From the NCBI RefSeq assembly GCF_000189635.1, contig NW_002476555.1, forward strand, positions 124,001-188,000: DNA of 64,000 nt, given 5' to 3'. Under the pieces are notes generated by a model. That model was not told the origin of the DNA and searched no databases. It was given only the letters and a program-made list of their open reading frames with translations. Both the position numbers and the translations under genes were made by a program. This stretch comes from Tetrahymena thermophila SB210 (lineage: Eukaryota > Ciliophora > Oligohymenophorea > Hymenostomatida > Tetrahymenidae). Positions 13,701-26,059 of this stretch are shown in pieces. Position 1 is the stretch's first letter. The number at the start of each line of letters is the position of its first letter.

Positions 13701-15575
13701 TTATCAGTTTAGTTATAGTCCTTATTTTGTTGAGGTCTTTTATTGTCATACTAATTTATAGAAGAACCATTGATATTATTATAATTGAGATCATGCATGA
13801 GTATTTATTTGAGGCAGTTAACTTCGTTTTTTGAAATATTTGCATAGCTCATATTGCTCTCTTCTTACTAAGAAGACATTTAGGAGTTGCTATGGCTACC
13901 TTTATATTACTCTATTTAATAGTTTTCAGGAGAGAGCTAGCGAGACACCATACAGTTTGTGTTTTCCCTTGTTTAAAATTAAGAATTCTTACTTGATCTA
14001 CTGTTTTTTCTTTTGCAGAGTGAGTGTTCAGGAGAACTTCTTCCTGTACATTTTTCGAGCTAAAAATTGCTTGGAATATGATTGTTAGTAAGTGTAGTAG
14101 TTTATCCAATCGAATCTTTACAATTCACGTGTGTATTTGTGTTAGATACTGATGTGGAATTTACAATACCTACCTTGTTTTAATTTGCATAGCTATTTTC
14201 CAATATTTCTGCGAAAACCTACAAATCGCTCCTTTACAAAAGTCTATTAGAATTTGGACGACTATTTCTTTTAGTTAGGAAATCTGTTTCGTTGTTCTTA
14301 GTAATTGAGAATTCTAAGTTTGTTGTGTTTTTATTTAAAAAGTTAGTGTCTTCTTATAGACTTCTGTCATGGGATTAGTTAATTTATTTGATTTTATTGA
14401 CCTTATTTTATTCATATTCTGCAAAATATTAGCTGTTCCTTCCAAGGATTTCGTTAAAAATTCTATCTTCATCTTTAGATGTTTTTAACTATTAAATTTA
14501 CTTTTCGTTTTCTTTTTATAATTTTTGAATGTTAATCTGTGAAGTTTCATTATCAGATTTCACTATGCTTGAATAGTATTTATTATCATCATCAACAGTT
14601 GCAGCAGCAGTTGCTGTAGAAATAGCTTCATTCTAGTAGTTTATGCTTTATCTTGTTATATTCGAATGCACTGGGTATTCATTTGATTCGAATTAACTGT
14701 AATTTGTGTTCTTTGGTGACTGCTTTGATGAATGCATTTAACTATTGTATTCCAATTAATATCTCCTGTTTGTATTTTTTTAAGATCTTGCATAGACAGA
14801 AGGACTAGCTGAAGAAGAAGTATTTATCTACTATTAAAGTAATTATTGCGATGATTTTTATATAGTTTACAAATCTTTTTCAAACTCTTTTTCTATTTTT
14901 TCTGAAATTTTAATAATTTTTTCATCTAAAGTCATGTTATTCTAAAGGTTATTCTAGTTAGTAAGTGTAGTTTAATTGCTTTCTTGTTAATCTTGCTGTG
15001 CTGAAGCAATCAGAAACTCTTTTATCCTATTCATCTCAGCATCTTTTTATTAGCTCTTAAAGACACTGTTTTATATTGATTGGCTCAAAGTTGTATCGAA
15101 TCTTTCTCTTTACAAAAATCTCTTAAATAAACTCTAATACCTTGTCTAGTTTGCCTATCGATGAATGTTTTCTTCTAACTCTTAATTCCTTTCATAGTTT
15201 CTCTTTTATTCTTCATTTTTATATAAAAAGAAGCAAAATTATATCAAATATTAATTTATAAATACAATAATTAATGATATAAACAATTATTATAATTTTA
15301 CCACTATTAATAAAATTGGGGACCTATCGATTATAGTCAGTTCCATCACTTATGTAATTTATTTTACTCTAAGTATCGTAGTGCAAGTTTTGTTGATCAA
15401 AACAAGTATTTTCATTTATACTATTTTAACTCTACATTATCATCGATGAAAGACTCATCTTAGGCTCGCTATTCAATTATAGCTTGGAAATTGCCATACT
15501 TTTCCCTGCACTATCTGTCAAGTTTTTAGTATCATTTTGAAATTGTTGTTGAAGATTCTTTCGCATAAATATCAT
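7759..15575 (-). CDS. Large TPR-repeat protein, eight exons
   Basis: Exons, in coding order: 15575-15302, 15210-13664, 13181-11734, 11314-11236, 11130-10862, 9357-8914, 8406-8372 and 8267-7759. They sum to 4605 bases, a protein of 1534 residues ending in TGA. The start is the ATG at 15575 (MIFMRKN); the ATG at 15566 is an in-frame alternative. Residues 1-1020 are disordered, rich in Gln, Asn, Ser and Lys, with a basic helical patch (RYQSLFKRFLQRERFD). From about residue 1025 the protein becomes helical, with paired helices of TPR type such as LALNLIEQNNLREAIRILDSF, QESEAEKQLDEALKYSELQF and SIYYYQKALQEIYPEL, as in kinesin light chain or nephrocystin-type proteins. TPRs normally scaffold protein complexes; the partner is unknown. 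The 11236/11130 junction and the acceptor at 15211 are the least certain. One intron (9358-10861) is 1.5 kb, long for this genome. Confidence 0.85.
10160..10235. repeat. 38-bp tandem duplication inside an intron
   Basis: Two nearly identical 38-base units, starting at 10160 and 10198 and sharing AAAGTCTACATTTTTAAATA, lie within the 1.5-kb intron of the TPR gene. A partial third copy of the core occurs near 10250. Confidence 0.8.
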
Positions 15576-16780
15576 AATAATGAACAAATTTGTAACAAAA
15601 TATTTTTGGAATGGCTGTTTGTACCAGCTTTAATAAATATAAATAACAAGTTTAATTTAACACTATTTTGAATTTTGATAATTTAATCAAGTTAATTACA
15701 AAATTAATAATCAAATGAATGAATAATTGTTTGATTGAATTCAAAGCTATGAGATTTTCAACTGAAAAAAAATTCAAAAAGAATATCTAAATTAAAATAA
15801 TGTTATTACTCCTAATCAAAAAAAAAATCTAATTTTTAACTCCAACAGCCAAATATTCAAGAATAATATTCTATTTAGAATAAATATTAATTAATTTTTG
15901 TTATAAAAATAATTTAGTAACTAAAGCAAGCAATAAATAAATATATTTATGTTTGTAGCAATTTTAAAATTATATTAAATATTTTGTTAATGATTATCCT
16001 TTAAATGATCTAGTATTTAATTTATCTAGTTGATTTTTCTTTAAAAATTAATTATTAATATTAAAATAAAATTGATAAATTAAATAAATCATTCATATTG
16101 TTTTGAATTTTAAGCTATTAAGAAAAGGATTATTAAAAAACAACTCACTATAAGTCTTCATTAATTCAAACATAATTATTTTAATGTATAAAATTTTTTC
16201 TAATGTAAAGTATAAAATGGTAAAAAAGAAAGTTTGAAAAAAAAATTATTAATATAAGAATGAATGTTCATAGTATACAATAATTAATCTGTGTTTTTAA
16301 TTAAAATTTTAATCCACAAACTTTTTGTCTTAAAATATTTAATTTAATTGGGCTTGAATTGAAACTAAAATCTTATTTTTTAAAACCTAAATAGATTTTT
16401 GAAAAATGATAATATGCTCATTTATACTTATTCTTAAATAATTTTATTAAATTAAAATAATTATAAATTAAAGAGCTTTTCAATGAATAATATGTAATAG
16501 GTAAATACATATTTGAATTATTCAGTATTTATTGTCATAAAATTGATTGAATTGATAAATTTAATTATTATTTTATACAAACAATTACTCGTTTATTTAC
16601 TCAATAATAGAAAAATAAATATTTATTTCTAATATTTTTAATAAATTAATGATTTTTTCACTACAGATTTACCATAATAATACTATAAATTTAATTTTAT
16701 ATTCAAGAAAACTTATTTTTTAACTATTTAAATTTATTAAATTATTAATTTTAGCTATGTTTAAATTTTAATTGTATTTC
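15576..16780. other. Intergenic spacer
   Basis: AT-rich DNA between the start of the TPR gene and the end of the tetraspanin-like gene. Nothing beyond simple A/T runs is recognisable. Confidence 0.5.
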
Positions 16781-18025
16781 TCATTATTGAGGAGTGCTAT
16801 TTTATTGTAGATAATTTATTTGGTTAAGTGAGTATTTTAAGTTAGGGGATTATTTTTCATTAAGATTTTGTGATCTAAATTTAAATTGAATTATATTTTA
16901 ACTATTTTTATGTGAATTTGGAAATACATTGTCTTATTCATCCTAATTAAAAGATTTTGATCTTTCATATTGTTGAACTTAAACTTATTCTTTTGGTATT
17001 ACAACCACTTTTGATTTATTTATTCTTAGAATATAGTAAGACGAATATTGAAAAATAGAATTCAAACTCAGGAGCCAAGTGTAGTAAGTAAAGATGACTA
17101 AGCAAACTAAATCAATTTATGGAAAATAAGCATATTATTCAAAAGAAACTAAAGCAAAATCATATTGATCTTTCAAAGTCAATCTGTTAAGGCTATTTAT
17201 TTAGGAATCACTTCCTCCATAAAAATTAATATAGCAAGTTTGAGGCTAAGAATATTTATCTAAATCATAATACTATGGAATGCATATCCAGCTAGCAATT
17301 TTAACTGAAGTAAACTAGGTACAAAGTCTTTTTACTAAAAAAATAATTAAAATATGCAAATAAATTAAGTTTCATACAATTTACGGCAGTTTGAGCAACT
17401 TCATCTCCATAGATTGTTGAATTATTCATGCAACTTTTTAAATTTATTTGTAATTTATTTTTTAAGTTTTGTTTTATATAAATTACCTTCTTTATTTCTA
17501 GAAAAATACATAAGGTTAAATGGATTGTGCTATCTTCCCTTAGTTTTAATCTGAAGCACAAGCTTGTCCCAAATATTATTAACCTTCATATTCAAAGTTA
17601 ACATAAAGTAGCGAGTAATTTTCATACCCAGTTTTTGCTTTGTATTAACCAATTATTTAGCAATTTTGTGCTTTTTAAAACTCTATCTTAGCAGTGTTAT
17701 GAAATACACCAAAGAAGACTCCATAAAATACAGATAAACAAATTACAAATAAGAAAAAATTATAAAGGTTAAAGCAGGGAGAATAAATTTAGTTATTTCT
17801 CCACCAAATAAAATAATATAAAGCCATCAAAAGAAAGTAGATAGGGCAATAGTAAATAAGATATATTGATAAATGATTGGAGAGTTGCATCATCCCAGTC
17901 ACAAACACAGCAACTAAAATAGTTTAAAATTATGTTAGGATAAAATGTGTATTTGACTCCTTATATTTATCCGCCATTGAAACCTTATTTGCATTCTTAC
18001 TTGCAGTTGTCATTTTACTATTCAT
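16781..18025 (-). CDS. Tetraspanin-like four-helix membrane protein
   Basis: Exons 18025-17487, 17433-17385 and 17314-16781 total 1122 bases and encode 373 residues; an in-frame TGA just upstream fixes the start region, with the ATG at 18013 as alternative. Hydrophobic segments are at about residues 35-60 (TILVAVFVTGMMQLSNHLSI), 62-80 (CPIYFLLMALYYFIWW) and 90-115 (FFLFVICLSVFYGVFFGVF). A loop of about 120 residues containing cysteines follows (NCQIIG, GQACASD, SCMNNS, WICIPQ, QTCYIN), then a fourth segment (LVCLVIFTYYTWLLSL) and a polar tail of about 90 residues. This is the tetraspanin layout, but the classic CCG motif is absent, so the assignment rests on topology. Tetraspanins organise membrane protein assemblies. 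The second intron was placed by phase: GCC|GTAAATT to CCTAG|TTTACT. Confidence 0.7.
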
Positions 18026-18500
18026 TATTGATCAGAAATTATTAATTTACCTCTACTTAACTCTTATTATTAAGGTTATTTAATATTTTTTGTAATTGTT
18101 TTTTATTGAATTATAAACTTTTTTATGATTTCTCCAAAGTTTTCTGTCTAAACTTTTTTATTTTTCGCATTAAATTTTTGACTAAGTTAACTTAAATCAT
18201 ATAGAAAAAATTTATTTTTCTATATATAACTTTTTCCAAATATAAAACAAAATGATAAATTCAATTTTTTCAATAGTTTTTAATTTCTAAAAATAAATTT
18301 TAAAGTAATTTAAATATGTTTTAAGTAATTTTTTTTAAGCTATTGAAATTTAATCTAATATTTTAAATAAATGTAGGTATTTTCAGAATAGTTTTGCTGG
18401 ATAAAATTTACTTTATAGATATATCTTGCTTTGAATAGAAAGATAATTTTGAAAATTAATTATAGAAGTAAGGATTTATAAGAAGTAATTAATTTTAAAA
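18026..18500. other. Spacer upstream of the tetraspanin-like gene
   Basis: AT-rich and featureless to my reading. It should hold the promoter of the minus-strand gene starting at 18025, but no defined motif can be pointed to. Confidence 0.4.
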
Positions 18501-18576
18501 TGTAGCACTGACAATACTGTAAGTCCGCGTTATCTCGGCCTTCAGATGATAGCATTTCCGAATTCCAAGGAGTGAG
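18501..18576. ncRNA. GC-rich island, candidate structured RNA
   Basis: About 75 bases with roughly balanced GC stand in DNA that is otherwise about 85% AT for more than 1 kb on the right. No open frame or protein motif explains it. On the minus strand it ends in CAGTGCTACATTTT, that is an ACA followed by a T run. Before that lies AGATAA, which fits the H-box pattern ANANNA, and a short hairpin is possible (ACTTACA with TGTCAGT). It is too short for a standard H/ACA RNA, lacks tRNA T-arm bases, and is not a U1, U2, U4, U5, U6, 5S or telomerase RNA as far as I can compare. Strand and identity are open. Confidence 0.3.
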
Positions 18577-19691
18577 TTAAAAATATTACTTAAGATGCAT
18601 ATGTAAATATATTTAAAATGACTAAAAATTTATATTATGGTTTATAATAAATTAAGAAAATTCAATATTTTTATGTAAAAATCTTTAAAAATTTCATTTA
18701 ATTTTAATTGAAAAAAATCACTAGCTTTTATTTCCTTAAAATGTGATTTTGAAATAAATCTATACAAACATTTTTTATTGTTAAAACTGAAGTGTATTAA
18801 CATCCAAATAAATAATGAAAATCATATGGAGCTGTTAATTTAGGCATATTTATAGTATTTGAAGCTATATTTATTTGTTTTAAACTTAGCATGGTTTTAT
18901 ACAATATTCCTTAAATTTAATCAATGAAATTCAGGTTTTGAACTCATGAAAATAAAAATCAATTACTTAAAAATCTATGAATTTGTGACAGTGCTAAAAA
19001 CCTTATTTTTCTTTCTTAAGTTTAACTTTATATAATAAATAAGAATATAGAGACTTACAAGTAATTAATTGAAAACTATTAATATGAAATCTCAAATTTT
19101 ATAAATAAACTGATATTATATTAAGCCTAGCAAGAATCTATGAATTATAAGTTTTACATAAAGTATAAATAGTAATAGAGTTAAATATTAATTCTTAAAA
19201 TTAAAAAATAGAAAAAATCAATTTTGTTTAGAAAAAAGTCCTCATTTATTTTTATTTAGAAAAGAAAATAAAACAAAGTATAATTATTTATATATAAAAA
19301 CAGTAATTAAAATTTATTTATTTATTTATTATAATAGTAAAAAAAGAATTTTTGAAAAGCTGAACATATTTATTTTATTTTTCCAAGATTTAATTAATTA
19401 TAGTCAACTCATTTTAAATATTTCATTTATTAAAGATTGCTTGTTAGTAATTAAGTAAGTAAGTAAGTTATTTATTTATTTATTCTTTAAGATCAGATAA
19501 AAAGTTTTAAATTCTCAATTATTTTTTCTACTTTCTATTCTCACCTTGGCATCTTTAATGTTAGAACTATTAGATTCTTAGTTGATTTAATTATTTATAT
19601 ATTTATTTTTTCATTTATTCATTCACTCACTTTGAGTTTTTAATAAACTATTCTAGTAATTTTTATGTTTTTTTATTTAATTATTTAAAAA
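18577..19691. other. Intergenic spacer
   Basis: AT-rich DNA with short TTTA and AAGT runs around 19310-19490. No gene or RNA was recognised. Confidence 0.5.
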
Positions 19692-20591
19692 TCAAAGTGT
19701 AATAGCTGATGGACGGACATTTCTTTCATAGACTCCATATATATCTGAATATGTTTTGTAGAAAGCCAGACTAAGACTACCTCCTAAGAGTAAGCTAATC
19801 AAAATACCTGTTTTTTGATTTTATCTTAAGCTTAGTAGAGAGAAGCGATAGAAAGTTTCACCAGCATAAGGATGGAGGAAAAGAATAGAGGAGTATGGGA
19901 GTATGTAGAAAATTGTTGGGATTGTTAAATATGTGAGAGTCTTGAAAGAGCTGAGAACAATTTATTGGCGCTGAAGCTTTTTTAATTGTTGACTGCAGAT
20001 GCTCTCTTTTAATGTGTAGAAGTTCTCAATAGTTGAAATGGGAGTGATTTATTTTTGCAATAAAATATTCTTATTTTGAGCAGAATCAGCCATGTAGCTC
20101 TTCAAGGCATTAATGCGCTTAACAATTGATTCCTAGTCAAGAAGTGTGCTTTTGCTGTAGTTTAATTAAGCTCCTGCTTGTTACAATAAGTTGTTTTCAA
20201 CAAGAAGAATTAATTTCATTACTCTTTTTTGCTTTTTAGAGTTAAGACTTTGCAAATTCTAAGTGAGAGGCTAAAGATACTAAATAAGAACATCTATGCT
20301 TTCGGCGGAGTCTATATTTCTCTTAAAAGTGATGTAATTCTTTTTGGAAAGTTTCTTATCATTCTAGGATAATTAAGAGATGTAATCTCTTAAAAATTAA
20401 CTTCCTTGACAGATTTCTTCCTTGCATCTAGAATATTAATCTTAAAACTTTTAAGTTAAACTAGTGTACTTGTAGGTGCTGACGTAACCCAACTTAGTGA
20501 CAGGATTAGCAGATATTAAATACTATCTAACAGCAGATTGTCTTCCAGCAGTCTTAGCTAAATTTGCACCTTATTTAATAATGTTGATCAT
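19692..20591 (-). CDS. Probable mitochondrial inner-membrane protein
   Basis: A single uninterrupted exon encodes 299 residues. The N-terminus (MINIIKQGANLAKTAGRQSA then VRQYLISANPVTKLG) is rich in Arg, Lys, Ala and Ser and lacks acidic residues, like a mitochondrial targeting sequence. A charged helical middle follows (residues about 60-215). Two hydrophobic segments are close to the C-terminus: LTYLTIPTIFYILPYSSILF near residue 228 and GILISLLLGGSLSLAFY near residue 268. Such two-helix C-terminal hairpins occur in subunits of respiratory complexes and in inner-membrane organising proteins. No family is recognised, and it may be ciliate-specific. GC content and codon use match neighbouring genes. 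Localisation is inferred from sequence character only. Confidence 0.7.
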
Positions 20592-22355
20592 TTCCCTTTT
20601 TTTATTAATTCTTATTTGTTTTTTTGTTTGCTTTTTATTTTTTAATAATTAATAATTCGCTAGATAATTAGTTAGAACTTTCTTTTATATTAAACGAAGA
20701 GGTAGATAGATGCTTTCTAGCAATAAAGAAAGAGCTAGAAATTTTATGTTTTCCTTTTTCTTTTCCTGATCATAAAAAGTAAATGCCTCGATCAACTGGT
20801 TGATTGATTAATTAATTAATTCATTATCTGATTTAAGAAAATAGGTTAAGTATCGCAAATTATTTCAACATACATTGAAGTGTATTTAAATATTTGAAAT
20901 AGAAGAAATAAGGGATCATGATAAATTTTCTAAAAGAAAAATTATTTGAAATGCTTAAGAAGTGAATTAGTTAATTATTAATCGTGTTATCAAAATATTG
21001 CCAAGCTAGCAATCAAAAATTTCTAAATTTCTTCGAAAATTTATTTATAAAAGAAATATTCATCATGATCTGGATAAATAAATCAAAATTTTAAAATATA
21101 AATTGCACAGATAATTCTTATTCTATTTCAACTGACCTCAATTAAAGTTGAGTTTATATTTTTGGAGCATAAGTATTGAAAATAATTCATTTAAGATACA
21201 TATTCAATAAAAAATAAATAATTATTTGGATAAATATTTTAATTTTAAAACAATTCAGAATAATATAAATAATCTTTTAACCAAAAATATGCTTCAATAA
21301 TTATTTTTTGTTTGCAGTTTTTTAAATTAGTTAATTTTAAATAAGAAAATGAAAAGATAAATTGAATTATAATTTAAAATATTTTAATAATGTCTTTATT
21401 CTTATTTAAATTTCTTTTAATTCATTCATTTCATTAAGAGGAACACTAAATAAGTATTTATCTAGCTTATAAATTACTTAAGATTTCTTTTATTTCTAGA
21501 AATCTTTTATTATAATTAATTTATTTTTGATATTGTTGCTTACTATCTTTCTTTTTTTAATTTTTGTTGTCTAGATCAATTAATTATAAAAGTCTAATAA
21601 ATATAAATATTTCACCCTTTCAATATTAAATTACTTTTTAGGAAAATCAATAATTTAATTTCTTTTTAAAATATTTTTTAAAATTTAAAGTATCTTTTTA
21701 TTTTCTAAAATTTCTTATAAAAAATAAGATAAATTTTTAATTAAAAAAATTATAATTTAAGGCAATAAAAAGAATTTATGTTTGATCCTTTCATAAAATA
21801 TGTTTTATTTTTTTATTTTATTTTAGAAAATTTTTATATTTTTATTTCATTTATTTTAACTTAATAAATCTAGTTTCTGGTTTTGCTTTAAAATTATATA
21901 TTTTAACATATATCTAATGATTAAATAAAGATGAAGATTATTTTAATGGAAATATTTAATAAAGAATAAGATGTTTTAAAAATATGGTAATAATTTTCAT
22001 AATTATAGCAAAATTAACTTAAAAATTTGTTAATTTCTTTAAGAACTGAAAGACAGGAAGGAATATTTTATGTTTATTTGAAGTATTTTAAAATTCTTTT
22101 TAAATAATTTTGCTCAGTTTATAAAATTTATCATAAATTTTTTTATAAAAAATATTTTTTAAAAGCTTTATTTTGAAAAATGTTATTCTAAGTTTTTATG
22201 ATTAAAAAATATTATCTATTAAATTAAATATTTTAATGAAGTATTTATAAATAAAAAATATATATTTCTCATTGATAAGGTTGAATATTTTTAATTATTT
22301 TTGTATTATATACTTTTTACTATTTATTTATTATTTAATAATTAACAAATCAAAA
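20592..22355. other. Divergent intergenic region
   Basis: This 1.8-kb stretch separates the minus-strand gene starting at 20591 from the plus-strand gene starting at 22356, so it must carry both promoters. It is AT-rich with no recognised motif, RNA gene or repeat. Confidence 0.5.
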
Positions 22356-23471
22356 ATGGATTATTTAATGAAATTCATTCAAAAGTCTCTTTTAAAGGCA
22401 GAGTTTTTATGGACTAAATCAACTTAGATTCAAAAGCAAAGCAAACATCTCAAGCATTTCCATAAGAAGCCTTCAGAGTAGTTATTTTTTTAGTTGAAAT
22501 ATAGATAATTACATCAAGAATAAGTTGAGTAATACCAAAAGATAATTAGGACAAAACAGAAAATAGAAGCTGAAAATCCATTGAGGAATAAAATGTATCC
22601 CGAGGAGAACTTCATTGATGCATTTTATAGCTCTCAAAAAGAGGGATTTTTCGATAATAACAAATATAAATTGCACACTTATAGATTCAAGGCTTTTGAA
22701 TAACCTCCTAAGGCTATATGCGTTATTTTCCATGGAATGAATTGGCATTCGAATTTATTGGCTCATATCGCAGAAGATTTAGCTAAAAACCAGATTGAAG
22801 TATGTGCCTATGATTTCAAGGGCTATGGTAAAAGTTAAGGTCTTAGAGGGTACATGCCTGATATTAAAAGACACATTGAGGATGCTCACCAATTTATTGC
22901 AGAAGTTCAAAAGATTTATCCTGATAAACCTTTATTTTTATGTGGATTTTCATTGGGAGGACTCACAGCTTTTCATTTAGGATTGGAAAATAGAGAAAAG
23001 TTTAAGGGAATTGTATTCTTTGCTCCTGCTTTGAAAGACCACCCATATTATCAGAGATACCCTAAAATATTTGGCAGATTTATTGGTAGACTGTTTCCTA
23101 AAATGAAAGTGACTCCTACTAATAAAGGTAGAAGTTCAGCTCAGAGAAATAAAGTAGTTGACGACTATTTATTTAAAGTGGATGAGTTATACTATAAAGA
23201 AGGATTAAGAGCAGGAACCATAAGATCAATAATAGAGTCTATGATGGATACTGAATTTCTCTACCATGATTTCGATGTCCCTTTTTTACTCTTCTAGGGT
23301 GGTCATGATAAGCTTGTTGACCCATCATTAGCAAGCTAGCTTATAGAATAATCCCCTTCTTAAGATAAATAAATAATATATGACCATAATCTTTGGCATG
23401 GGATACCTCTAGAGCCTGAAATCGATGAATACATGAAGATAGTTGTAGACTGGATTCATAAGAGAGTTTGA
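22356..23471 (+). CDS. Alpha/beta hydrolase, monoglyceride lipase type
   Basis: A single exon of 371 residues. The hydrolase fold begins after about 85 polar N-terminal residues. The oxyanion-hole motif HGMN is at residues 126-129, the nucleophile elbow GFSLGG places the catalytic Ser at 199, GGHDKLVDP gives the Asp at 318, and LWHGIP gives the His at 348. The triad order and spacing match monoacylglycerol lipase and lysophospholipase enzymes of the serine aminopeptidase S33 family, which cleave monoacylglycerols or lysophospholipids. The cap region (KDHPYYQRYPKIFGRFIGRL) is basic and aromatic, as expected next to a lipid substrate. No signal peptide is evident, so a cytosolic or membrane-peripheral enzyme is likely. 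TAA and TAG codons occur within the conserved core, including the Gln of GYGKSQGLRG, which confirms the genetic code used. Confidence 0.93.
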
Positions 23472-24271
23472 AAATACTTTCTAGTTTATTATATTTAAAA
23501 GGCATTTATTTTGCAGAGGTATCTTTGTATATACTGAAAATACTGCTTGTCAAAATCCTATGCTAAAATTAAAAATTTGAGTAATATTCTATCAAAGACA
23601 ACACTTAAATGTTTAATTAAAACTTATAATGCGTAATTAGCATTGTTTTGAAATTATCTAAATAAATACACTACAATCAATATATTTGTATATTAATCAA
23701 TCAATCGAATATGTATTTTTATTTATCAAAATAATAAATATGTTATTTTTTTGAAAAAAATGATAAATAGTTTACTAAAGATTTGTAAAACAATTTAATC
23801 ATTTTAAAAATATTTTGTAAATTTTCATTTGTTTCAAATTAAATAAATTAACTGACATAAAATTAATTTATTTATTAATTTCTTTTACTTATTATGCTAA
23901 TTTACTAACCAAAAGTAAATTGTCTTAATTATTTTCATTTATAAAGGTAAAAAAATATTTTTTTAAATGTTGTTATAACTAAAATTGTTTATTTTCTAGG
24001 TCTTCATTAGCAAAAGTAATACTTAAAGTTAGTTGAAAAAATTTAAACAAAAAATAATATACTTTATGAATTATGATATCAAATATTATTTTTTCAATAG
24101 TATTACAATTAAATATTTCAATATAAGTAATATTTTTGATGTAAGTAAAATAAAGAATATATCTTTTTATTTGTAGTTGTTTATTTTATTAATAAACAAA
24201 AAATTATTGATATTTTTAATATTTCTACTTGATTAATTAATTATACACAAATAGAAATAAAATCACTTGAA
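23472..24271. other. Intergenic spacer
   Basis: 800 bp of AT-rich DNA between two same-strand genes. Nothing is recognised beyond A/T runs. Confidence 0.5.
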
Positions 24272-26059
24272 ATGTTTAAAGAAGATTTAAAAAATGTCAT
24301 CAGATATATTGATTTAGATAAAGAGGCTCTTAAATCTCTAATTGGAAATAAAGTGATTGATTTAAATTATAAATATAGAAAAATATCATTAAGTGAATCT
24401 TTCATAGAAGAAAAAGATATCAATTACAATCTAAATAAAATTAGATTAGGCTTCTTCAAATGTTTAAAAAGTTCTGAGGTATGTATTTTATTTAGATTTC
24501 TTAAAAGAGTGAAATAATGTAATTGCTTAATAGTTGATATTTCTTATAACGAGCTTTCATCTAACAACATATTAGAACTTGCTTCAGCTATTAGTCATAT
24601 TTAAAATTTAAATGAACTTTAAATTGGACTTGGATTAAATTAAATTAATGATTATTCAGGGCTGCAAAAGTTGTTTGATTCATTATTAGGTTTTCCTAAA
24701 TTGTAATCTTTATCTTTACTTTTGTATTATATGAACATTAAAAATGAGCAAGTCTAGTACTTAAGCTCAAAATTAAAGTAATTATCAAATATTACTTAAT
24801 TAGATATCAGATTTAACTATAATACACTAACAGATGAGAGTCTCATAACTCTTTCCTAAGCTATTTCCTAACTAAATTAGCTTTAATAACTATTTTTAGG
24901 TTATTGGAATAATGATTTGAGTGATGCAGGATTCTCTGCTCTATTTGAGAATCTTTTTGAGAGCTCTTAAAAATTAACTGAAGTAGTTTTATAATTAAAA
25001 GTTAATTAGAATAAAATCAGAGATAATAGTTTGATTTTATAAAACAAAAATTAAGCTTTGAAAAAGTTACATGTATAAATTTAAAATAGCAATCTCAAAT
25101 ACTTCTTTATATTATAGGATTTACCTTAAATAGAAGATTTATTGATTGAATTTGAGCAAACTGAGTTATCTGAATTGGCTTTTTAACAAGTATCGTCTAT
25201 GATAAGTTATTGCAGCAAAAGTAACTGCTTTAATAAATTAAAATTGTTCATTCCTTTGAAAAGTTAATATATCAATTAATTCTCAAAGTCATTGTCTCTT
25301 TGCAATCAATTATAAATATTAAACTTAAAATGTACTCAATAAACTGGAATGAAAGAATTTTTAGAATAATTTTCAGTTAAGGATTTTACTCAATTAAATT
25401 TAAAAGAATTAGAACTCGTTTTAGGTTGCCATTTTAATAATGAATTGATATCTTTCCTATGCTAATTATTATCTACTTAATAAAATCTAATAAACTTAAA
25501 TTTATAGCTTATAAATGATAAAGCAAATGATATTATTGTTTTTGAAATGAAGTGTTTATTTGATTATTTACAAAATCTTAAATAATTGAAAATTCTTTCT
25601 CTTTAAATTGAATAATTTAATCAATTACCAAATTCTGGCTAAATTATTGGAAATAGCATTTCTTAAATTAAAACTCTAGAATAATTGGAAATAAATTTTT
25701 CAAACAATAAATTTAATGAAATAGGAGTGAAGGCTATAATAGATAGCTTATCTGCTTTGAAAGATCTACAAAAATTAAAGATAAAATTATCCAATAATCC
25801 TATTAAGATTGAAGAGTTAGGTAGAGCAACATAAGGACTTTCGTAGCTTGACAATTTAAAGAGGTTATTTTTTATCATAGATTTAAATGAATCATATGAT
25901 TAACATGATATATTATTTGATTTATCTAATAACTTAAAGAAAAATATCAAACTTCAATATTTACAAATAAACTTATTTGGTTTTGAGTTTCCTAATACTT
26001 AGGCTCTCAGAGCTATTAAAAAAATAATAAATTTAGTAGAATATATCATATTATTTTGA
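24272..26059 (+). CDS. Leucine-rich repeat protein (ribonuclease-inhibitor-like)
   Basis: A single exon of 595 residues, full of in-frame TAA/TAG. After a short helical start (MFKEDLKNVIRYIDLDKEAL) the sequence shows repeated strand-turn-helix units with regularly spaced Leu/Ile/Asn: LIVDISYNELSSNNILELAS, LQSLSLLLYYMNIKNEQVQY, ITQLDIRFNYNTLTDESLI, LEQLEINFSNNKFNEIGVKA and LQKLKIKLSNNPIKIEELG. The unit of about 28-30 residues with an N-x-(L/F)-x-(D/E)-x-G turn matches ribonuclease-inhibitor-type repeats, a very large family in Tetrahymena, often annotated as kinase- or NACHT-associated LRR proteins; no kinase or NTPase domain is present here. The middle (about residues 280-430) is more degenerate. 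Function is unknown; LRR arrays bind other proteins. Confidence 0.85.

Noticed and set aside
13831-14109. ORFs on both strands
   Set aside because: Out-of-frame readings within exon 2 of the TPR gene, whose own frame is continuous for more than 500 codons.
17301-17561. 86-residue minus-strand ORF
   Set aside because: It spans intron and exon junctions of the tetraspanin-like gene in the wrong frame.
18501-18576. tRNA gene in the GC-rich island
   Set aside because: No T-arm TTCGA-type bases, no acceptor stem pairing and no D-arm pattern on either strand.
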